The notes beneath the pieces are model-generated. The model saw only the letters and a list, made by a program, of their open reading frames with translations, made no database searches and was not told where the DNA came from. The position numbers were made by a program, and so were the translations under genes. This document shows, piece by piece, positions 25,217 through 35,160 of a DNA stretch of 64,000 bases. This stretch comes from an uncultured Bacteroidales bacterium (GTDB taxonomy: Bacteria; Bacteroidota; Bacteroidia; Bacteroidales; FEN-979): contig CAIVAT010000013.1 of the NCBI GenBank assembly GCA_903903985.1, positions 1 through 64,000 of the forward strand, in the 5' to 3' direction. Every line of letters begins with the position of its first letter. The first letter of the stretch is position 1.

Positions 25217-26434
25217 TTAGTTTGTCCCAGCCGCTTTCTCTGCTTTTTTAGTATTGTCGAAGTTAAAGAGCAGGGTAAATTGCAGGGTATGTTGCAGCGG
25301 GTTGTTGTTCTTGATCGGGATCAGGTAGGAGAAATCGAGACCAAACACATTGTAGCGCAGGCCGGCGCCCAGGGTGAAAAATTGCCTGCCGCCCTTGTAT
25401 TTTGATTCATAAAAATAACCCGCACGGACTGAAAACAGTTTATTGTACCAATACTCGGCAGCCACGGAGAGGTTTATTTCCTGTATCTCTTCCTTGAAGC
25501 CATAGGGTGCATCGTAAAATGACTGGATCATGCCCTTGACGACAGAGACATCCGGATCCATCCCTTTGTAAATCACCCGCTTGCCATTTGCATCCGTACT
25601 GTCGGCACTTCCTGTGTGATCTTTCAGATAAACCGGTGGCGTCGGGACCAGCAGTTTTGCCAGGTCGAGTGAAATGGAGATCCGGTTATAATCATCAATA
25701 TCCATGGTGAACGAGGGGCCCAGGCGCAGCGTAGTGGGAATAAAATCACGCACGGTGGAAGTACTGCTGTATGACATTTTAACCCCGATGTTGGAGATAT
25801 CCAATCCAAAGTCGACAGAAGCGTTTGAAAGGCCTTTTATTTCCATTTCATGATGATAATACATTGCCACGTCGGCAGCAGCTGACATTCCTGGTTGAAC
25901 ACTCAGGTTTGCGAGATCGACCGGAACAAGGTTGGAATAGATGAACCGTCCCGCCACTGCACCGGAAAATTCACGGGAGAATTTACGTGCATAGGTTGCA
26001 TCAATGGCCCATTCATTGGGTTTTACTTCACCAAGTTCATTTCCGTCATTGTCGGTGAACATCACAGATCCCATGGAGAAAAAGCGCAGAGAGGCAGCGA
26101 TGGCTTGTTTGTCGCCTATCTTTCCGAAGCCAACCACCGAAGCCAGCCCGATATCGTTGACCAGACTGCGCAACCAGGGAACATACCCTATTCCAAAACC
26201 GAAGGTTTTATCAATAAAAGCATATTTTGCAGGATTCCAGAACATGGAATAGGTATCGGGTGTCGTGGCGGCTCCTACGTCACCCATGCCGCCTGATCGC
26301 GCATCAGGGGAAATGGTTAAAAAAGGAACCGCGGTAGAAATGACCCGGCTGCCGTCATCTGGTTCTGTGTCTTGCCCAAAGGTCCTGGATATTGCCAACG
26401 CGCATAAAATGATAAAAAATAATCTGATCTTCAT
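25217..26434 (-). CDS. porV: T9SS outer membrane shuttle protein PorV (LptO)
   Basis: A 405-residue outer membrane barrel of the FadL fold. PorV receives T9SS cargo from the translocon and carries it to the PorU sortase. It has a signal peptide (LFFIILCALAISRTFG). Family segments include VPFLTISPDARSGGMGDVGA, SMFWNPAKYAFID and the C-terminal YNVFGLDFSYLIPIKNNNPL. A TAATTTTG -7 element at about 26476-26483 (minus strand) suggests its own promoter, although the porU genes lie just upstream on the same strand, as in other Bacteroidota. Downstream ispF follows after 11 bp. Confidence 0.93.
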   Translation of the reverse strand: MKIRLFFIILCALAISRTFGQDTEPDDGSRVISTAVPFLTISPDARSGGMGDVGAATTPDTYSMFWNPAKYAFIDKTFGFGIGYVPWLRSLVNDIGLASVVGFGKIGDKQAIAASLRFFSMGSVMFTDNDGNELGEVKPNEWAIDATYARKFSREFSGAVAGRFIYSNLVPVDLANLSVQPGMSAAADVAMYYHHEMEIKGLSNASVDFGLDISNIGVKMSYSSTSTVRDFIPTTLRLGPSFTMDIDDYNRISISLDLAKLLVPTPPVYLKDHTGSADSTDANGKRVIYKGMDPDVSVVKGMIQSFYDAPYGFKEEIQEINLSVAAEYWYNKLFSVRAGYFYESKYKGGRQFFTLGAGLRYNVFGLDFSYLIPIKNNNPLQHTLQFTLLFNFDNTKKAEKAAGTN

Positions 26435-26530
26435 CTGTTAAAATCTAAAATATGTAATAATTATTAAAAGGCAGCAAAATTAACGCTTTTACTTTTCAGA
26501 TATTGCTTCAATCTGAAATTAGATGAGTCA

Positions 26531-26613
26531 ATATCCTAAATCCATCGAAAACCCCATCCTAAATCCATCCCCAACAAGGAAGGGACAAATTTCCCTTCCC
26601 GCTCAGGGATAGG
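26531..26613. repeat. Palindromic intergenic repeat between porU and porV
   Basis: CCTAAATCCATCGAAAACCC and CCTAAATCCATCCCC are two degenerate copies about 21-25 bp apart, followed by AAGGAAGGGA and TTTCCCTTCCC arms. The same layout (CCTAAATC units and then GGGAGGGG/CCCTTTCCC arms) is found at 51490-51592, again ending against the stop codon of a minus-strand gene. Confidence 0.6.
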
Positions 26614-26622
26614 GGTAAATCA

Positions 26623-29600
26623 TTATCTTGTAATCATCAACTTTTGAGTTGTCTCTGAATAGGATCCATTCTTTGCTTTAAAAATAATTTTATAGGGATA
26701 GAGCCCGTTGGGGAGTTTATTTCCGTTAGAATCGGTGCCATCCCAGGGAATATTTGGTGATGATGCCAAAGTTCCGGTGTAGCTTTTTGCCAAAGAACAC
26801 ACCTGGATCCCTTTCAGGTTATAAATATTTATCTGCACATCCAGTCCTCCGCTGTCAAAAAGTTGTGGCTGAAACACGAAGTTGGTATGGTCAACCAGGG
26901 GGTTGGGTGCGGTCATCACATTCTTCACTGTCAAACCCGGGTGACTGGAAACATAGAACCGGATCTCACGAATGGATGAGTTATCAAACAGATCCCAGGC
27001 CTTCAAGCTCAGCGTATGTGTACCAGGAGTAAGACCATCGAGGGGGTAAGCCACGGTTCCGCGGGTGCAGGAATTAAACGCAGGAGCGTAATAATCATTC
27101 AGAACCATTGCGTTGGCTCGGTTGTTATCCAGCACCGCTTCAATCTCGTGACCGATGCCCAATCCAAGGCTGTTTATTCCATTTGTATCATAAAGATCCA
27201 CCAGTAAGATGGCAGCACTGCCGGTTTTTCCGCCGTTCACAAAGGACCGGTCATCCATGTAGAGGTTGATTGCGGGGCCCTGGTTTACCGGATTTATCGA
27301 TTCATCCCGTCCTCCGATGATGATCTGGTCAGAATATCCCGCCGCTTCCAAATTTTCATTGGAGGCAAAATAGCTGAGTTTCCCGTTTCCAAACTGCAGT
27401 GAGATGTTCCTGGGCACAACAAACGAGAGTTGGAAATCTCCCGATGATACAGGGACATCACCCTTAAAAAGCACGCTGTTCTGTATGGTAAAATTCTCCG
27501 GATAGGAACCATCCGTACCCGGGCGGTTTCCCAGGGTCGTATTGGTAACGGGTTTATCATATACCTTACAATTCACTACGCCATTGAACGAGGTTACTTT
27601 TTGCCCTGCTCCGTCTTCAATTTGCCCTTTAACGATCACCGTCGACATTCCCTTCACCGTAACAGGCTGTCCGGACTGGCCATTGATGGAAAGTGTTGCA
27701 ACATTATAGGCAGGGAATGCTATATTCTGGGCAGGGTCTCCCAGCAAAACAAAGTTGCGAAGCTGGGGATTGTTGTTGTTATCGTTTTTCGACAACCGGA
27801 TCAGATCACCCATCTTGATATATTTCCCATCTGTTCCTTTGTCCATGAAATGTTCAAAAAAACTTGTATTCAACAGAATATTCGTTGTAGCATAAGCGAG
27901 GCGGGTCGTCGAGTATAGTGCAATGGCACCTCCTTCCGGCTGAAGGATCAGCATTTCACCGGCCGTAAACCGCTCAGGATTGTCGAACCTGCTGAATTCA
28001 CAGGTTGCGGTCACAAAAACCGGGAGTTTATACTTGTTTTTCCACGACAGGATATCGGGGATGGTCAGCACCTGTTCAACCGCCCAACCGGTTTCGCCTC
28101 CATGCCCCGTATAATTAACCACCAGCGACCCTTTATTTACTGCATCCACAAGGGCCCGGTTGGCATCAGGGAAACGGGTTCCACCAGGAATTTCGATCAA
28201 TTTATACGCATCGAAATAAATTTTATTCAAATTGAATACCGGATATTTAGGACCAACCATAGCAACCATATCTTCCGCCTGGTGCAAGTGCAGGTTCCCG
28301 TTTTCATCATCCGCCACGAATGTGAGTGTATTCCGCCAATCAGTCCTGAACAGGGAAGAGGTCGAGGAATAGCTTAAAATTTTATCAACCATGTTTTGAG
28401 CTTCTGCAGTGGTTGAAACAGGAAACCTTCCTATGCCGATATTGATGGCGCCGTTTGCTTCCATGCCGGCATTGTCAGCCATGATCCCGAAGTAGTCGTC
28501 GGTGACATAAGTGGAAGTCGAATTCAGTGATTCAAATGACTGGAAGGTAGGTATAAGGTTGTTATTCCCCGGGATGCGATTTTTAGGGTCATAAGACCCA
28601 TCGCCGAAAAGCAGTAAATACTTCGGTTGGTTACCAGTTTGTGCCCGATCGTATAGCATTTTCATGTAATCGCGGATGGCTGTAGGATCAGGCTGGCCGC
28701 ATGAAAACTCATTGTAAACCTGGGCAGTGGTCACAACCTGCACGGTGAGTCCGTTGTGCTGACGGTGAAATTCGCCCAGCTGCTCCGCCTGTGCGAGGAA
28801 TATTGGATTTGTGACAATAACAAGGGTGACCGGAGCAGTGGAATGGATGTTTTGATTTTTCACTTCACCGGCACAGGTAACCGGGTAAACAAAAGAACCA
28901 TCGAAGGCAATGAATTCATGAAGGGAATCTGTAGTACGCTTAAACCGGAGGGTCCCCTCTTCCAGGGTCGTTTTGACGGCCATGATCGCGGAAGGATTTG
29001 AAACATCCCAGACTTTTACATCTGCATTGGCATTTTTCATCGAAAATTCAGTGGTCTTTCCCGGGCCAATGGTTTGCACATCCCTGAACGACATCTGGGG
29101 GCCATACCATGAAAGGTGGCGCCGGCAGGTTAATTCCAGGTAGTTAAGCCATCCTTTTGAATTGGAAGTAGGCATGTTGTAGGAAAGGGTTATTGTTTGA
29201 TCGGAAACCGGGGAGGAAACTGTTGTGAGTTTTGATTTTGACCTGCCGGCAAGCGTAAACACCCTTGGATCGGTGGAATCGATCATCAATGAATCAACAA
29301 TGCGTCCTGACTGGGAGAGATAGAAATAACTGTTTGCCGGGGAGTTGGCGGCAACATACCATTTGATCCTTACATTTGACATTGAATCGATACCCGGGAT
29401 CAAAAAGGGGAAAATCCATTCACTTTTAAGGTTATCAAACGTTTCACCGAACCATTCCCGCCCCGACCTGATCAGGTTCTGCTGGTCAAGTTCATGGGAC
29501 ATAAAATCGTCGTATCTCGATGAGAAGTTGTTGGGGTTTTCTGAGATGCCAGGCATCGGCTGCACACGTCTGCCTTCACGCTGGTCGAAATTCAGGAAGT

Positions 29601-30036
29601 AATAAGTAGAATCGGAATAAAGGTTTCGCTGGCGGCTATAGAAGCGGTTCAACGGGTCATATTTCCATTTATCGGCACCTTCACCATAGAAAAGGATATA
29701 ATCTGTTGCATCAAAGCGGCCATCGCCGCCATCTTCAACCTGAACGGAAATCTCACGCAAATCATCAATGCGGGTTGCGGAATTTACTTCCGGCAGCATC
29801 CCCGAGCCATTTCCGAATAATCGGATCCTGGCATCATCAACAGTGGACGGATCAATCCCTAAAGTCTTTAAATTATCCCAGGTTATCTTGTGGATCCCGG
29901 TGTGTGTGACTGCAAGTTTATACCATTTGCCTCTTGCAAGCACCGAAGAATCGGCATGGGGTATTGCCCCTGAAACAATAAGCGGCAGAAGGAATACAAT
30001 GAAAATCTGTATTTGTTTTCGCAAGAATGGCAGCAT
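26623..30036 (-). CDS. PorU-like T9SS sortase, second copy (shorter)
   Basis: A C25 (gingipain-family) cysteine peptidase of the PorU type; PorU cleaves the sorting domain from T9SS cargo and attaches the cargo to A-LPS. From ATG 30036 it has 1137 residues; the track's start adds 22 residues that overlap the upstream gene. Signal peptide: FIVFLLPLIVSGAI. Catalytic His645 (NYTGHGGETGW) and Cys679 (VTATCEFSRF) are kept, with the same 34-residue spacing as the neighbour. The C-terminus (GLYPYKIIFKAK...LMITR) is a sorting-domain-like fold. Compared with the upstream copy it lacks about 150 N-terminal residues. The two genes are 19 bp apart, so this looks like an old tandem duplication with specialisation. 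Confidence 0.85.
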   Translation of the reverse strand: MLPFLRKQIQIFIVFLLPLIVSGAIPHADSSVLARGKWYKLAVTHTGIHKITWDNLKTLGIDPSTVDDARIRLFGNGSGMLPEVNSATRIDDLREISVQVEDGGDGRFDATDYILFYGEGADKWKYDPLNRFYSRQRNLYSDSTYYFLNFDQREGRRVQPMPGISENPNNFSSRYDDFMSHELDQQNLIRSGREWFGETFDNLKSEWIFPFLIPGIDSMSNVRIKWYVAANSPANSYFYLSQSGRIVDSLMIDSTDPRVFTLAGRSKSKLTTVSSPVSDQTITLSYNMPTSNSKGWLNYLELTCRRHLSWYGPQMSFRDVQTIGPGKTTEFSMKNANADVKVWDVSNPSAIMAVKTTLEEGTLRFKRTTDSLHEFIAFDGSFVYPVTCAGEVKNQNIHSTAPVTLVIVTNPIFLAQAEQLGEFHRQHNGLTVQVVTTAQVYNEFSCGQPDPTAIRDYMKMLYDRAQTGNQPKYLLLFGDGSYDPKNRIPGNNNLIPTFQSFESLNSTSTYVTDDYFGIMADNAGMEANGAINIGIGRFPVSTTAEAQNMVDKILSYSSTSSLFRTDWRNTLTFVADDENGNLHLHQAEDMVAMVGPKYPVFNLNKIYFDAYKLIEIPGGTRFPDANRALVDAVNKGSLVVNYTGHGGETGWAVEQVLTIPDILSWKNKYKLPVFVTATCEFSRFDNPERFTAGEMLILQPEGGAIALYSTTRLAYATTNILLNTSFFEHFMDKGTDGKYIKMGDLIRLSKNDNNNNPQLRNFVLLGDPAQNIAFPAYNVATLSINGQSGQPVTVKGMSTVIVKGQIEDGAGQKVTSFNGVVNCKVYDKPVTNTTLGNRPGTDGSYPENFTIQNSVLFKGDVPVSSGDFQLSFVVPRNISLQFGNGKLSYFASNENLEAAGYSDQIIIGGRDESINPVNQGPAINLYMDDRSFVNGGKTGSAAILLVDLYDTNGINSLGLGIGHEIEAVLDNNRANAMVLNDYYAPAFNSCTRGTVAYPLDGLTPGTHTLSLKAWDLFDNSSIREIRFYVSSHPGLTVKNVMTAPNPLVDHTNFVFQPQLFDSGGLDVQINIYNLKGIQVCSLAKSYTGTLASSPNIPWDGTDSNGNKLPNGLYPYKIIFKAKNGSYSETTQKLMITR

Positions 30037-30055
30037 GGTTTGCAAATGTACGTAT

Positions 30056-33000
30056 TTAACGGATAACCACCAACTTCGAGGTTTGTTGCTCGGTGGTACC
30101 ATTCGGTATCATCAGTTGGACCTTGTAAACATACATCCCGGAACTGATTTTCGCGCCATTGTCCTGCGTTCCGTCCCATTGGATGGATGCATCGCGGAAG
30201 CCTTGCGAATAGAAGTTTTGCCGCAAGGTTTTCACCAGTCGCCCGTTGATGGTAAAAATCCGTATCTCAGCTTCAAGCGGCTGGTCCACCTGGTTTGTTT
30301 CCCAGGCAAACGTGGTGTGGTCAATCATGGGATTTGGATAAGCCACCAGGTGCTTTAAGGCAAATTCAGCTGAAGAAACAACCACAAAATCGATGCTGGC
30401 GTCGGTAGAGTTGTTGTAAACATCCCAGACTTTCACGGTTATCTGATGCGGGCCATCGCTGAGTGAACTGAGCTGGTATTTTATTTCACCGCTTTTAAAG
30501 GTGTTCATATCCGTAACGTAGTAGTCATTGAGGATCATTGGCGTGGTCGTTTTGCCGTCGAGCACAGCGGTAATATCATGGCCGATGCCATTCCCAACCG
30601 CATTGATGCCGGATGAATCGCTCACATCTGCCAAAAGAACCGGATTCTGATCGGTAATCCCGCCTGACCGGAACTGATGGTTATTCATAAAGAGCGCTAA
30701 TTCAGGTCCCTGTTCATCCGCAGGTGCCTGCTTGTTGTATCCTCCCACCTGGATATTGTAATCATACCCGTTGGCGTCGGTTTCGGGATTAAAGGCATAA
30801 TAACTGATCTTGCCAACACCAAATTCATAGGCAATATCTTTGGGAACAATAAACGAGAAAGAAAATGAGCCGTTCGTCACAGCCACTTTCCCGTGATATA
30901 CCGCATTCTTTCGCAGGAAGTACTGAACCGGTGGGCCTTCGCCGGCATTGGCCTTTGTCCAGATTTCAGATGATTTATCAAATACGGTGGGGACGACGGT
31001 TCCAATAAAGCTGGTATCTTTCTGTCCAAAGGCATCCCGAACCTCACCGGTAATGGTAACAACCGACAGTGCCGTCAGGGTATCAGGCACCGAAGATGGG
31101 TTGTGGGCATTGATGGAGGTGGTTACGACATTCAGGTCGGGGTAGGCCATCTGCATGGCCGGATCGCCCAGTAAAACAAAAGCATGAATGTTCGGGGAAT
31201 TACCCATGTCTTTTTTTGCAACCCTCAGTAAATCTCCAAGTTTAAGGTAGCTGCCGGAATATTTTTTAAAAACGTTGTTATAGAAATTGACCAGCAACGA
31301 CTTGTTTGTTCCGGCAAAAGTAAGCCGGGTGGTCGTAAAGAGTGCAACACCTCCCCCCTGGCTGTTTAAAAAGACATATTCACCTGCGGAAGCACGCTCC
31401 GGATCATCGAACCGGCTGAATTCGCATGTCGCGGTCACAAAAACAGGCAGGCTGTTGAAATTACGCCAGTTATTGATGTCTGGTACTTCCAATATTCGCT
31501 CATGTGCCCATCCTACCTCTCCGCCATGGCCCACATAGTTCATGATCAGTGCGCCTTTTTCGACCCTTTTGTTGATCACTTCGTTCACATCGGGGTACCG
31601 TGCCCCACCCGAGGTGGAAACTATGGGATAGGCATCGGAATATATTTTATCAACGTTGTATTTTTTATAAGAAGTTTCGACAAGGTTCGCAAGGTCTTCA
31701 GAATCTTCAATAAACAGGTTCCCGCCTTCATTCTGGTCATCGCTGACGAAAGTCACTACGTTGCGCCAGTCATTTTTAACAGCTTCACTTTGTGAACAGT
31801 AATGGATTACTTTGTCGACCGAAGCCCTTGCCTGCTCAATGTTGTCAACCGGGAACCGGCCGATGCCAATGTCGAGGTCGCCATTGGCCGATTGTCCTTC
31901 ATTGGCATCAAGCAACCCGAAATAATCATCTGATACAAAAGAGGAAACCGGTGAGAGGGATTCCACAGATTCAAAGGAAGGCACAAAATTGGTATTGTTT
32001 TGTGTTCTGTCCTTGAAATCGTAGGATGCATCGCCAAACAGCAGGAGATACCTGGGTTCTTTTCCGGGTTGTGCCTTGTTGTACATCATCCTGACAAAGT
32101 CGCGGATGGCAGTGATGTCCTGGGCCCCCGAGGAAAATTCGTTGTAAATTTTATCGGGAGTTGTGATAAACACCGACATGCCGCTGTTTGCCACATGAAA
32201 GGCTGCCAGCCGTTCAGCTTCACTAAGAAAAGCCGGATGGCAGATGATAAGATAATCAGCCGTTTCCGCACCATGAAGATCCTGATTTTCAACTTTGCCA
32301 ATGAATTCGGGAGTATTGTTAATGACACCACCATCAAATGCCATAAATTCCCGGAGGGTATCTGTTGGCACCCTGAACACATAATTACTTCCGTTCTGGC
32401 TTGTCTCAATGCGCCCGATGCTGCCAGCATGGGTGATATCCCATATCTGAACATTATAACCATTACCGTTCAGCGTGAATTCAGTTACTTTGCCTGGCCC
32501 GGTTCCGGCAACTGAGCGGAAAGCCAACTGAGATCCGTTCATGGCAATAGAACGCAAGGCATTTAACTCAAGATAATTCAGGTAACCCACCGAACTTGAT
32601 GAACTTTTATTAAAAGTAAGTTTCAGGTCAATGACAGGATTTGAAGTTGCAAATGTGGCCAGGCCTGTTTTCGCCTTCGCAAAATCATCATCAAAAACAC
32701 CTGAAATTGGTGGAATGTAAATGGTCATCAGGGCATTTCCCTGTGCCGAAATATTAAAAGAGGTGCTGGTGCCAATGGAACGCGCAGCCACGTATGCAAG
32801 CACCGAAACAGGGCTCAGCGCATCAATACCAGGAAAGTTGAAGGAGTAGTTGCGTGTGGTGGTTACATCGAAATACTGGTGGTCCCACCACTGACGGCCT
32901 GATTTGATCAGGTTGACATCATCCATTTCATATGAAGCAAAATCCTCGAATTTGCTGGCAAGGAAGGTAGGTGAATCTGTTGTGGAGGGTATTGCCGATA

Positions 33001-33916
33001 TTCTCTTTCCCGGGCCTTTATCAAAATTAAGGAAATAATACATGTGATCAGAATAGATATTTTTCCTGAGGTGGAAAAGCTGGTCGGTTGCGTTGTAATC
33101 CCACCGGTTGGGTCCTTGCCCGTAGAACAGCAGGTAATCTGCCGCATCAAACGAACCATCAGCCTCGCCGGAGACGAAGATCGCATTCTCCATCAGATCG
33201 TCGATGCGCGCAGCCGAATTCGCTTCGGGAAGCATGCCTCCCCCATTTCCATATATCCGGATATTCCGTGGGTCAATGCTGCCAACATCAATGCCGGCTT
33301 TTTTCAGGTCATTGTAGGAAAGCCGGTAAATTCCATCAGCACCGACCGAAAATTTAAACCATGCCCCAGAGGCAAGCACTGAATTTGGACTGTAAGAGAC
33401 AGCGGATTTGACTAAAGCCTGGTTTTTTTTCACAACAGTATGAATATCAAGACCGAATGAAACCAGTCGCTCAATTTTTCCGGTAGCATTGTTCAGATGC
33501 AATGGGAGCAGCCGGACCACCAGCGAGGTTTTCTTCCTGGCAACCGATAACAGGTGAACGATGTTGATATCCGCCGAAATTTTATCCAGGTCCTTCACCA
33601 TCTCCAGGTTTTCGTCACTTACCTGTTCGTAAACCGGGTTGTTCATCATCACTTCAACAAGGGAATCATGCATTGGATCAAATGGAAAAGATTTTGTGAA
33701 TACCGGTAAAACACCATAATCCTCAGCCATGACAGACCCTTCAAATGATAAAATTTTTTCGATTGGTGAATGACCATCCGATATCAGCCTTGGTGCGTTC
33801 CATGAAATCCTGTAATGGAAAATAGCGCCTGAACCATTGGCTTTCAAAGCAATAAAAGGGGTGAAAGCCATCAAAACCAAAAGAAACAGGAACGAAAAGT
33901 GTTTTTTTGTATCCAT
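30056..33916 (-). CDS. porU: Type IX secretion system sortase PorU
   Basis: A 1286-residue C25 cysteine peptidase, the full-length PorU of the locus. It removes the T9SS C-terminal domain from cargo at the cell surface and acts with PorV. A signal peptide (FLFLLVLMAFTPFIALKA) and an N-terminal beta domain (about 30-180) precede the shared core starting ASGAWFKFSVGADGIYRLSY. The catalytic residues are His797 (NYVGHGGEVGW) and Cys831 (VTATCEFSRF). The C-terminal 90 residues end AYPNPMIDHTTF and GMYVYKVQLMIPNG, a sorting-like domain that PorU itself keeps. It lies divergent from the PorP/SprF gene and in line with a shorter PorU paralogue and porV. Confidence 0.92.
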   Translation of the reverse strand: MDTKKHFSFLFLLVLMAFTPFIALKANGSGAIFHYRISWNAPRLISDGHSPIEKILSFEGSVMAEDYGVLPVFTKSFPFDPMHDSLVEVMMNNPVYEQVSDENLEMVKDLDKISADINIVHLLSVARKKTSLVVRLLPLHLNNATGKIERLVSFGLDIHTVVKKNQALVKSAVSYSPNSVLASGAWFKFSVGADGIYRLSYNDLKKAGIDVGSIDPRNIRIYGNGGGMLPEANSAARIDDLMENAIFVSGEADGSFDAADYLLFYGQGPNRWDYNATDQLFHLRKNIYSDHMYYFLNFDKGPGKRISAIPSTTDSPTFLASKFEDFASYEMDDVNLIKSGRQWWDHQYFDVTTTRNYSFNFPGIDALSPVSVLAYVAARSIGTSTSFNISAQGNALMTIYIPPISGVFDDDFAKAKTGLATFATSNPVIDLKLTFNKSSSSSVGYLNYLELNALRSIAMNGSQLAFRSVAGTGPGKVTEFTLNGNGYNVQIWDITHAGSIGRIETSQNGSNYVFRVPTDTLREFMAFDGGVINNTPEFIGKVENQDLHGAETADYLIICHPAFLSEAERLAAFHVANSGMSVFITTPDKIYNEFSSGAQDITAIRDFVRMMYNKAQPGKEPRYLLLFGDASYDFKDRTQNNTNFVPSFESVESLSPVSSFVSDDYFGLLDANEGQSANGDLDIGIGRFPVDNIEQARASVDKVIHYCSQSEAVKNDWRNVVTFVSDDQNEGGNLFIEDSEDLANLVETSYKKYNVDKIYSDAYPIVSTSGGARYPDVNEVINKRVEKGALIMNYVGHGGEVGWAHERILEVPDINNWRNFNSLPVFVTATCEFSRFDDPERASAGEYVFLNSQGGGVALFTTTRLTFAGTNKSLLVNFYNNVFKKYSGSYLKLGDLLRVAKKDMGNSPNIHAFVLLGDPAMQMAYPDLNVVTTSINAHNPSSVPDTLTALSVVTITGEVRDAFGQKDTSFIGTVVPTVFDKSSEIWTKANAGEGPPVQYFLRKNAVYHGKVAVTNGSFSFSFIVPKDIAYEFGVGKISYYAFNPETDANGYDYNIQVGGYNKQAPADEQGPELALFMNNHQFRSGGITDQNPVLLADVSDSSGINAVGNGIGHDITAVLDGKTTTPMILNDYYVTDMNTFKSGEIKYQLSSLSDGPHQITVKVWDVYNNSTDASIDFVVVSSAEFALKHLVAYPNPMIDHTTFAWETNQVDQPLEAEIRIFTINGRLVKTLRQNFYSQGFRDASIQWDGTQDNGAKISSGMYVYKVQLMIPNGTTEQQTSKLVVIR

Positions 33917-34046
33917 TATTTTATAAGACTATATCATTGTTATCTTTTTTAACGTTATATGGTAGTTATTATTGTCAATGCTTATTTAGGATATTCATTA
34001 TTTTTGTAATATTGTAATCCTTATTTATCAGGAAACAAAAACAATC

Positions 34047-35042
34047 ATGCTGCGCCGGTTTTTCTTAATCGTATTGTTTGTCGTTCCGCTGGTTTTGGGG
34101 AAGGTATTTGCCCAGGATCCTGAGTTTTCTCAGTTTTATGCCAATCCGCTTTATCTTAACCCAGCTCTTGCCGGGGTCACCATTTGCCCCAAAGCGAATG
34201 CAAACTACCGCAATCAATGGCCGGGGATCGGAAAATCATTCATTACCTATAATGTATCCTACGATCAATATGTTAATTTTCTGCATGGCGGACTCGGGAT
34301 TATTCTTACCGCTGACAGGGCGGGGAACGGGAACCTCAACACAACAGCCATCAGTTTGATGTATGCCTATAAATTCAACCTCACTGAACATTTGCAGGCG
34401 AGCGGAGCGCTTAAGGTTGGATATTATCAAAGAACTCTTGTCTGGGAGAACCTGATTTTCGGAGATCAGATCGACCCGCTTAACGGGAATATCAATCCCT
34501 ACACCAAGGACAAAGCACCAGATAACAGTACCATAGGCGTACCTGACTTCTCGACCGGAATTTTCCTGGCGTACGATGATCTCATTTACGGAGGTATTGC
34601 TGTGGATCACCTCACCCAGCCAGACGTTGGGTTTTATGCCTCAAATAACACACCGCTTTTTATGAAATACACCGTTCATGTTGGTTCGGTGATCAACCTT
34701 CACAAAAATGGCGGTACCGGTGAAGATCGCGAATTTTCAATATCCCCCAACATTTTATACCAGCAGCAGTTTCAATTTCATCAACTCAACATCGGGTTGT
34801 ACGTTACCGTCGATCCCTTTATCGGAGGTATATGGTTCCGTCACAATTTCGAAAATGCCGATGCCGTCATCCCGATGATCGGTCTCCATTACAAAAGTTT
34901 ACGAATCGGATACAGTTATGACTATACCGTCAGTTCATTAAGGAGCGCTTCCGGTGGTGCACATGAAGTTTCTGCCTCATGGCAATTCCCATGTCTGGAA
35001 AAAAGAAGACACCTCAGGGCAATAAAATGCCCAAGATTTTAG
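34047..35042 (+). CDS. PorP/SprF-family T9SS outer membrane protein
   Basis: A 331-residue outer membrane protein of the PorP/SprF family, barrels that anchor T9SS ring or cargo to the outer membrane. Signal peptide: FLIVLFVVPLVLGKVFAQ. The family start DPEFSQFYANPLYLNPALAG is unmistakable, as are YRNQWPGIGKSFITYNVSYD and the ending VSASWQFPC. A TATTTTTG -7 element lies at 33999-34006. Many Bacteroidota have several paralogues, so I do not assign porP or sprF. Transcription is toward gldJ, 118 bp downstream, which has its own promoter. Confidence 0.92.
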   Translation: MLRRFFLIVLFVVPLVLGKVFAQDPEFSQFYANPLYLNPALAGVTICPKANANYRNQWPGIGKSFITYNVSYDQYVNFLHGGLGIILTADRAGNGNLNTTAISLMYAYKFNLTEHLQASGALKVGYYQRTLVWENLIFGDQIDPLNGNINPYTKDKAPDNSTIGVPDFSTGIFLAYDDLIYGGIAVDHLTQPDVGFYASNNTPLFMKYTVHVGSVINLHKNGGTGEDREFSISPNILYQQQFQFHQLNIGLYVTVDPFIGGIWFRHNFENADAVIPMIGLHYKSLRIGYSYDYTVSSLRSASGGAHEVSASWQFPCLEKRRHLRAIKCPRF

Positions 35043-35112
35043 TTATACTGTTGCAATTTTGCATAATTCTTTTACAATGATCATCGTAAAACTGCGTTTA
35101 CTTAGATAATTA

Positions 35113-35144
35113 GTTGCTTAATTTGAGTAATTCACGTACGTTTG
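35113..35144 (+). promoter_or_regulatory. Promoter of gldJ
   Basis: GTTG (35113-35116), 20 bp, then TACGTTTG (35137-35144): a good -33/-7 pair, 16 bp before the gldJ start codon. The leader would be very short (about 10 nt). Confidence 0.6.
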
Positions 35145-35160
35145 CAAAAATTTTCAACGG

